From contig NZ_CP016312.1 in the NCBI RefSeq assembly GCF_001880325.1, positions 744,001 through 808,000 on the forward strand: a stretch of 64,000 bases of DNA. The letters are read 5' to 3'. Below, in pieces: positions 59,724 through 64,000 of this stretch; the first letter of the stretch is position 1, and every line of letters starts with the position of its first letter. Both the position numbers and the translations under genes were made by a program. The notes below the pieces were generated by a model. It was not told the origin of the DNA, made no database searches, and worked only from the letters and a program-made list of their open reading frames with translations. The DNA is from Thermus brockianus. Lineage in GTDB: Bacteria > Deinococcota > Deinococci > Deinococcales > Thermaceae.

Positions 59724-60614
59724 GGGCTTCCCCTTGGGGTCCTCCCCCACCCCTTCCCAGAGGGCCCCGTAGACCTTCACCCGAAGCCGCCTATGGGTGA
59801 GGGCGTGGCGCACCTCGGCGAGGTACCGGGGGGCCACGCCGAAGGCCTTGGCCCTATCCGCCAGCTCCTCCTCGGGGAAAAGGGGAACCCCGTAAAGCCC
59901 CCGGAAACGCCCCGAAAGCCGCTCCAGGTAGACACCCCCTGCGCCCCAAAGGACCAGGGCGGCAAGCCGCTCTTCCGGGGCTTCCCGCCGCCTTGGCCTT
60001 GGGTAGCGCTCCCAGTTCCCCTGGCCCTGGCAGAAGGCCTTTAGGGGGCAGGCGGGGCAGAGGGGTTTCCGGGGAAGGCAGACGGTGGCCCCAAGCTCCA
60101 TGAGGGCCTGGTTCCACACCCCAGGGTCTTCCCCTTCGGGGAGAAGCCCCTCGGCCAGGGCGAAAAGCTCCTTGGGAGAGGGGTTTTCCCGGGCGAAGAG
60201 GCGGGCGAGCACCCGGCGCACGTTCCCGTCCACCGCCGCCACCCGTTCCCCGAAGGCCATGGAGGCCACCGCCGCCGCCGTGTAGGGGCCCAGGCCGGGA
60301 AGCCTCTTGAGCTCGGCAAAGCGACGGGGAAGCCGCTCCACCGCCTGGGCCAAGCGGTGAAGGTTTTCCGCCCGGCGGTAATACCCCGCCCCCTGCCACA
60401 CCTTGAGCACCTCTTCCAGGGGAGCTTCCCGCAGGGCCTCCAGGGTGGGGAAGCGGGCCAAAAAGCGGCGGTAGTAGGGGATGGCCTGGGCCACCCGGGT
60501 CTGTTGCAGGAGGACCTCGGAGACCAGGATGCGGTAGGGGTCCTTCTCCCCCCGCCAGGGAAGGGGGCGGGCGTTCTTTCGGTACCAGGCGAGGAGGGCT
60601 TCCTGAAGCCTCAC
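59616..60614 (-). CDS. mutY: A/G-specific adenine glycosylase
   Basis: 332 residues. Catalytic Glu33 in VSEVLLQQTRVAQAIPYYRR, HhH region LPGLGPYTAAAVASMAFGER, catalytic Asp129 in VAAVDGNVRR, the 4Fe-4S cluster C179-x6-C186-x2-C189-x5-C195, and a C-terminal NUDT1-like domain recognising 8-oxoG. Excises A opposite 8-oxoguanine. GTG 60614 overlaps the CoA-binding gene as GTGA; a longer frame is rejected. The last 108 bases are antisense to the GidA-like gene. Confidence 0.95.
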   Translation of the reverse strand: MRLQEALLAWYRKNARPLPWRGEKDPYRILVSEVLLQQTRVAQAIPYYRRFLARFPTLEALREAPLEEVLKVWQGAGYYRRAENLHRLAQAVERLPRRFAELKRLPGLGPYTAAAVASMAFGERVAAVDGNVRRVLARLFARENPSPKELFALAEGLLPEGEDPGVWNQALMELGATVCLPRKPLCPACPLKAFCQGQGNWERYPRPRRREAPEERLAALVLWGAGGVYLERLSGRFRGLYGVPLFPEEELADRAKAFGVAPRYLAEVRHALTHRRLRVKVYGALWEGVGEDPKGKPLPKLMEKVLGKALPLLAHAGVVPFPHAKPHGVEPR

Positions 60615-61036
60615 GGCAAGGGAAGGGCGCCCCGGAAGAGGCGCTTGTGCTCCACCATGAGGCAACGGTCCGCCACCACGGGTATGCCCGCCCCCCTCAG
60701 GGCCTCCTCAAAGGCCGGGTGGCGGATGCCGGACTGGAGCCAGACGAGGCCCGGCCTTAAGGCCAGGATCTCCTCCAGGTGCGCCATGAGGGCGGAAGGG
60801 GGACGGAAGACGTCCAGGAGATCCACGCTCTCCGAAACCTCCCCTAGGCTCGCCGCCACCCTCTCCCCAAAAAGCTCCTCCCCGGCGAAGCGGGGGTTCA
60901 CGGGCAGAATGCGGTAGCCCCTCTCCCACAGGTACTTGGGCACGTAGTGGGCGGGGCGGGAAGGGTCCTTGTGGGCCCCCAGGACGGCAATGGTCCGGGC
61001 CCTCTCCAAATAAGCCCGCAAGGCCGCGTCCTCCAT
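60611..61036 (-). CDS. CoA-binding protein (DUF/CoA_binding family)
   Basis: 141 residues, single CoA-binding Rossmann domain: ARTIAVLGAHKDPSRPAHYV, YLWERGYRILPVNPRFAGEE, SVDLLDVFRPPSALMAHLEE and GLVWLQSGIRHPAFEEALRG, ending in the phosphate-binding VADRCLMVEHKRL. A stand-alone homologue of the succinyl-CoA synthetase alpha N-domain, characterised only structurally. ATG 61036 overlaps the NERD gene stop (TGATG). Confidence 0.88.
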   Translation of the reverse strand: MEDAALRAYLERARTIAVLGAHKDPSRPAHYVPKYLWERGYRILPVNPRFAGEELFGERVAASLGEVSESVDLLDVFRPPSALMAHLEEILALRPGLVWLQSGIRHPAFEEALRGAGIPVVADRCLMVEHKRLFRGALPLP

Positions 61037-61686
61037 CACCTCACCTTCCTTTCCAAGACCTGGGCTACCCTTTGCGCCTCGGCAAAGCCCAGGCGGGAGG
61101 GAAGCCCCTTAAGGTAGGGCACCACCTCCTCGGGCCGGAGCACGGGAAGCCGGCCCACCTGCCGACCCTCCAGCTCGCCGCCCACGAACACGAGGAGGGG
61201 CTCCACCTCCACCCCCAAAAGCTCCCGGAGCTTGTGCGCCTGGCGCCAGGCCTGGCGGACGAGGTCATCCCGGCGCTCCCCCCGGATCCAAAGGCCCTTA
61301 GGGGTGGCCCGGATCTTGCCGGTATAGTTCTTGACCTCCACGTTGAAGACCCCAGGGGGCCCCACCACCACGTGGTCGGCGTTCTCCCCGCCCAGATCCA
61401 CGTCGTGGAACACCCGCCAGGTGGAGGGGAGGCCGGCCAGGACCTGGCCCACACGGGCTTCCCCGAGGTAGCCCCGGGCGTTGGCCACCACCGCCCGCTC
61501 CACCTCCTTGTCCTGGAGGAGCTTGCCCACCAAAAAGACCGCCACGGGTAGCGCCAAAAACCCCGCCCAGGGGACCAGAAGCTTCACCAGGAACCAAGCC
61601 AAAAACCCAAAGCCGAGCAGGACCAGGGCCACCCGCCAGAGCTTCCGCGAAAGGGTCTTGCCCGCTTTTCCGAATTGGCGCGCCAT
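61036..61686 (-). CDS. NERD-domain membrane-anchored nuclease-related protein
   Basis: 216 residues. Two hydrophobic helices (about 17-37 and 41-55) precede the NERD domain: ANARGYLGEARVGQVLAGLP, DVDLGGENADHVVVGPPGVF and NVEVKNYTGKI with the nuclease-like Asp-Glu-Lys set, then GEVEPLLVFVGGELEG-type core (EVEPLLVFVGGELEG). NERD proteins are thought to act on nucleic acids. Cotranscribed with the CoA-binding and mutY genes; DNA repair or uptake is a guess. Confidence 0.83.
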   Translation of the reverse strand: MARQFGKAGKTLSRKLWRVALVLLGFGFLAWFLVKLLVPWAGFLALPVAVFLVGKLLQDKEVERAVVANARGYLGEARVGQVLAGLPSTWRVFHDVDLGGENADHVVVGPPGVFNVEVKNYTGKIRATPKGLWIRGERRDDLVRQAWRQAHKLRELLGVEVEPLLVFVGGELEGRQVGRLPVLRPEEVVPYLKGLPSRLGFAEAQRVAQVLERKVR

Positions 61687-61688
61687 GC

Positions 61689-62533
61689 CTAAAGCCTATA
61701 GTCCAAGGGCCTCAGGTAGAACTCCCCGATGGCCGTGGAGGAAAGGAGGGCCACGGTGGGCAAGGCCCGCTTCCAGTGGGTGCGGTTCACCCTTTCCTTC
61801 ACCCGCTTAAGCTCCTCCTCGGTGTAGCCGAGGCTTAGGATGTAGGCGTCCGGGTAGCCCTTGAGGTAGTGCTCCAGGATCACGTCCGCCCGCAGGTAGC
61901 GCACCCCCAGGTCCCCCTCGTCCGTCTGGCCGGGGATGAGGTCGGCAGTGGGGGGCTTTTTCACCACCGCCTCCGGCACCCCTAGGTGCTCCGCCAGGCG
62001 CCACACCTGGGTCTTGTAGAGGTCGCCCAAGGGGTTCACCGGGGGGTGTCGTCCCCGTGCCAGGTGTAGTAGCCGAAAAGCCGCTCGGTTTTGTTGCCCG
62101 TGCCCAAGGGGAGGGCCCTATAGGCCTCGGACTTATCAAAGAGGACGATCATGCGGGCCCGGGCCATGACGTTCCCCTTGCGGTGGGGGGTGAGGTCGGG
62201 GGTGAGGGCGGCGTACCCCTCCACCATGGGGGTGATGTCCACCTCCTCCAGGGCCACGCCGAAGGCCCCCGCCACCAGATAGGCGTGCTCCCGGGAGAGG
62301 GGGCTCGAGTCCCGGTGGGGCAGGAAGAGGGCGTGGACGTTCCCGGGCCCCAAGGCCCGCACCGCCAGGGCCAGGGTGGTGGCGGAGTCCACCCCTCCCG
62401 AGACCGCCACGATGGCCTTGCTGTAGCCCCGCCAGGCGAGTTCCTCCCGGAGGAAGCGGGTGAGGAAGTCCGCCACCAGGGGCCAGTTGAGCTCCAACAC
62501 CTCGTGCGCCTTGGGGGCCTCAAGGAGCTTCAT
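61689..62533 (-). CDS. nadE: NAD synthetase (NH3-type), frameshifted
   Basis: Frame 1 (from ATG 62533) has the P-loop pyrophosphatase motif IVAVSGGVDSATTLALAVRA, GNVMARARMIVLFDKSEAYR and GTGNKTERLFGYYTWHGDD; frame 2 has NPLGDLYKTQVWRLAEHLGV, PPTADLIPGQTDEGDLG and YILSLGYTEEELKRVKERVN. One G is missing (plus strand) in the six-G run at 62041-62046; adding it joins DDTP directly to PVNPLGDL. Total about 280 residues. It makes NAD from deamido-NAD with ammonia, supplied by the neighbouring amidohydrolase. An essential gene, so sequencing error is likely. Confidence 0.9.
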
Positions 62534-63395
62534 GCCGCCTCCCGTTCAGGACCCGGGTGAGGTCTTGGAGGAGAAGGGGAAGGCCCGCCTCGAGGTCGGA
62601 GAGGAGGGGGCTATCGTAGCGCACGGGGGGAATCCTGTCCCGATCCAAGGAGAAGAGAAGGGCCGCCTCCTCAAAAAGGGGGGCCTCGGCCAGGATCCGC
62701 CCCTCGGGGCCCGCCACCAAGCTTCCCCCGCTCATCCCCTTTCCTCCCTCAAACCCCACCAGGCTCGCCAGGACCACGTACACCCCGTGCTCCGCCGCCA
62801 CCGCCTGGGCCAGGGTGCGCCAGCGGGCCACGTTCTCCGGGCGCTCCCCTTGGAAGCCCCGGGCCGGGCTCGCCGCCGGCACGTAGATGACCTCGGCCCC
62901 GTCCAAGGCGGCGATGGTGGCGGTGACGGAGTGCCAGAAGTCCTCGCAGATGAGGATGGCCGCCCGGCCGAAGCGGGTGGTAAAGGCCTCCACCCGCCTC
63001 CCCCGGGCCAGGTAACGCTCCTCGTCAAAGACCCCGTAGGTGGGGAGGAAGACCTTGCGGTGCACGTGGACCACCCGGTGGGGAAGCTCTAGGTAGGCGG
63101 CGCTATTGTAGTAGGCCCCCTCGTCCCGCTCGTAAAACCCCACCACCACGTCCAATAGCCCCTCCCACCCCACCTCCTTGTGCACCTGGGAGAGGAGCTC
63201 TAAAAGCTCAAAGCGGGTGAGGGCGAGCTCCCGCACCCCCCCTTGCAGGAAGTACCCCGTGAGGGCGGCCTCGGGCAGGACCACCACCTCGGGGGCGTGG
63301 GGCTTTAGGAGGCGCAGGGCCTCGGCCAGGCGGGCCAGGCTTTCCCGAAGCCGCCCCTTCTCCGGCCGGAACTGCACGATGGCGTGCCGGACCAC
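62520..63395 (-). CDS. carbon-nitrogen hydrolase, glutaminase partner of NAD synthetase
   Basis: 291 residues. Nitrilase-fold catalytic triad Glu42 (PEAALTGYF), Lys114 (VHRKVFLPTYG) and Cys150 (AAILICEDFWHS). In most bacteria this domain is fused to NadE; here it is a separate protein overlapping nadE by 14 bases. It hydrolyses glutamine (or another amide) to supply ammonia. GTG 63395 is supported by TAGGAT six bases upstream. First gene of the nadE unit. Confidence 0.9.
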   Translation of the reverse strand: MVRHAIVQFRPEKGRLRESLARLAEALRLLKPHAPEVVVLPEAALTGYFLQGGVRELALTRFELLELLSQVHKEVGWEGLLDVVVGFYERDEGAYYNSAAYLELPHRVVHVHRKVFLPTYGVFDEERYLARGRRVEAFTTRFGRAAILICEDFWHSVTATIAALDGAEVIYVPAASPARGFQGERPENVARWRTLAQAVAAEHGVYVVLASLVGFEGGKGMSGGSLVAGPEGRILAEAPLFEEAALLFSLDRDRIPPVRYDSPLLSDLEAGLPLLLQDLTRVLNGRRHEAP

Positions 63396-63401
63396 GGCCT
63401 T

Positions 63402-63407
63402 ATCCTA
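63402..63407 (-). promoter_or_regulatory. -10 element of the NAD synthesis operon
   Basis: TAGGAT on the minus strand (63407-63402) ends six bases before GTG 63395. Confidence 0.45.
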
Positions 63408-63410
63408 CCC

Positions 63411-64000
63411 CTAAAGGCCCAGGTAGAGCCTAGGGTCGGCCTCGGGAAAGGGGTTGTCCTCCTCCTCCAAAGCCTTGAGCTCCTCTGGGGAAACCCCTTG
63501 GAGGAGGCGGAAAAACCGCTCCGCATGGGCCTTATACCGCTCCTCGGCGTACTCCCGGGCCTGGCCCGTATCTATAAGGAAGGGCCAGTCGGAGGCCTCG
63601 AGGAGGAGAAGCTCCCGCATGGCCTGCTGCAGGACCTTAGGGGGCAAAACCCCCCGCCGCACCGCCTCCCGCATGGCCCCCTCCGCCCGGTACACCCGCC
63701 GCCAGTAGTCCCGGGTAGCCTCGTTGAGCCAGACCCGGTGGTCCCCCCCCCGGCCCCAGGACCCCTCGGGCAAGGCGGCGCGGAGGGCAGGCCCCTGGAC
63801 CGCCTCCTTGGCCGTCACCGCCCGCACCCCTTCCTCCCGGACGAGAAGGCGCAGGACCTCCTCCAGCCACGCCACCCCCTCGTACCACCAGTGGCCGAAA
63901 AGCTCGGCGTCGTAGGGGGCGAGGATCACCCCTTCCGGGTGCCCCTGGGCAAGCCGCCTTACCAGGCCCACGAAGTGGGCCGCATGCTCCCGCGCCTTGG
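63411..64000 (-). CDS. GH57 1,4-alpha-glucan branching enzyme, C-terminal part
   Basis: At least 196 residues in the window; the N-terminus lies beyond 64000. The catalytic segment [20 protein letters not shown] carries the general-acid Asp of GH57 branching enzymes (DAELFGHWW); the rest is the helical DUF1957 C-terminal domain ([53 protein letters not shown]). It adds alpha-1,6 branches to glycogen. Layout fits the ~520-residue Thermus enzyme. Confidence 0.93.
   Translation of the reverse strand, partial: KAREHAAHFVGLVRRLAQGHPEGVILAPYDAELFGHWWYEGVAWLEEVLRLLVREEGVRAVTAKEAVQGPALRAALPEGSWGRGGDHRVWLNEATRDYWRRVYRAEGAMREAVRRGVLPPKVLQQAMRELLLLEASDWPFLIDTGQAREYAEERYKAHAERFFRLLQGVSPEELKALEEEDNPFPEADPRLYLGL

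Overview
The window is about 64 kb of a Thermus chromosome, close to the T. thermophilus lineage but with the species undetermined. The evidence is very high GC with third codon positions almost saturated with G/C, gene packing dominated by ATGA, TGATG and GTGA overlaps, and proteins I recognise as Thermus types: the Ndx1 Nudix hydrolase, Taq-type M32 carboxypeptidase, a three-subunit transhydrogenase, LysK of the LysW lysine pathway, the stand-alone GidA-like protein and a GH57 branching enzyme. No stretch over 300 bases lacks a gene. I see no rRNA, CRISPR array, intact insertion sequence or prophage.

Layout. 1-4.4 kb: end of PEP synthase, a HlyIII membrane protein and a two-component pair. 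4.4-5.9 kb (-): five overlapping small genes ending in a DUF2089 regulator. 5.9-9.5 kb (-): HAD hydrolase, carboxymuconolactone decarboxylase-like protein, hemD, hemA, HemX/CcsA-like protein. 9.6-13.3 kb (+): YceI, dioxygenase-like protein, M20 peptidase, YbaK deacylase and small proteins. 13.3-17.6 kb: AgcS symporter, DUF4388 protein, esterase, ZIP transporter, SfsA. 17.7-17.9 kb: two tRNA-Ser genes. 17.9-23.5 kb: hydrolase, acyltransferase and SWIM protein (-), then the AmmeMemoRadiSam pair (+). 23.6-25.6 kb (-): HAD, VOC, LOG and UspA proteins. 25.7-28.8 kb (+): rRNA methyltransferase, lysK, DUF2007, ROK kinase, DUF2905. 28.8-31.4 kb (-): DUF1028, ndx1, gamma-carbonic anhydrase-like protein, folE.

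31.4-37.4 kb: typA, an attenuator-like spacer, rarA, an orphan ABC permease and a CoA-transferase. 37.4-37.6 kb: two DnaA boxes and the SRP RNA. 37.6-44.3 kb: ABC exporter, M29 aminopeptidase, a degenerate E2-like protein and the pnt operon. 44.5-49.5 kb: three transporters, a low-GC ASCH-like gene and comM. 49.5-53.8 kb: AbrB remnant, mgsA, mazG, MBL hydrolase, a second ABC exporter and an MFS carrier. 53.8-58.8 kb: M32 carboxypeptidase, pilD, DUF2939, nitroreductase, LysM-NlpC/P60 enzyme. 58.9-64 kb: tRNA-Trp, GidA-like protein, mutY, CoA-binding protein, NERD protein, a two-protein NAD synthetase and the end of a GH57 enzyme.

Three cross-cutting observations. Many genes carry a TANNNT hexamer 6-7 bases before the start codon, as expected for leaderless mRNAs. 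Three metabolic genes (lysK, the nitroreductase, nadE) are each broken by one missing base in a C/G run; sequencing error is the simplest reading. The least described elements are the five-gene DUF2089 operon, the pseudo-E2 protein, the alternative hairpins at 33.35 kb and the back-to-back promoters at 37.6 and 50.2 kb.
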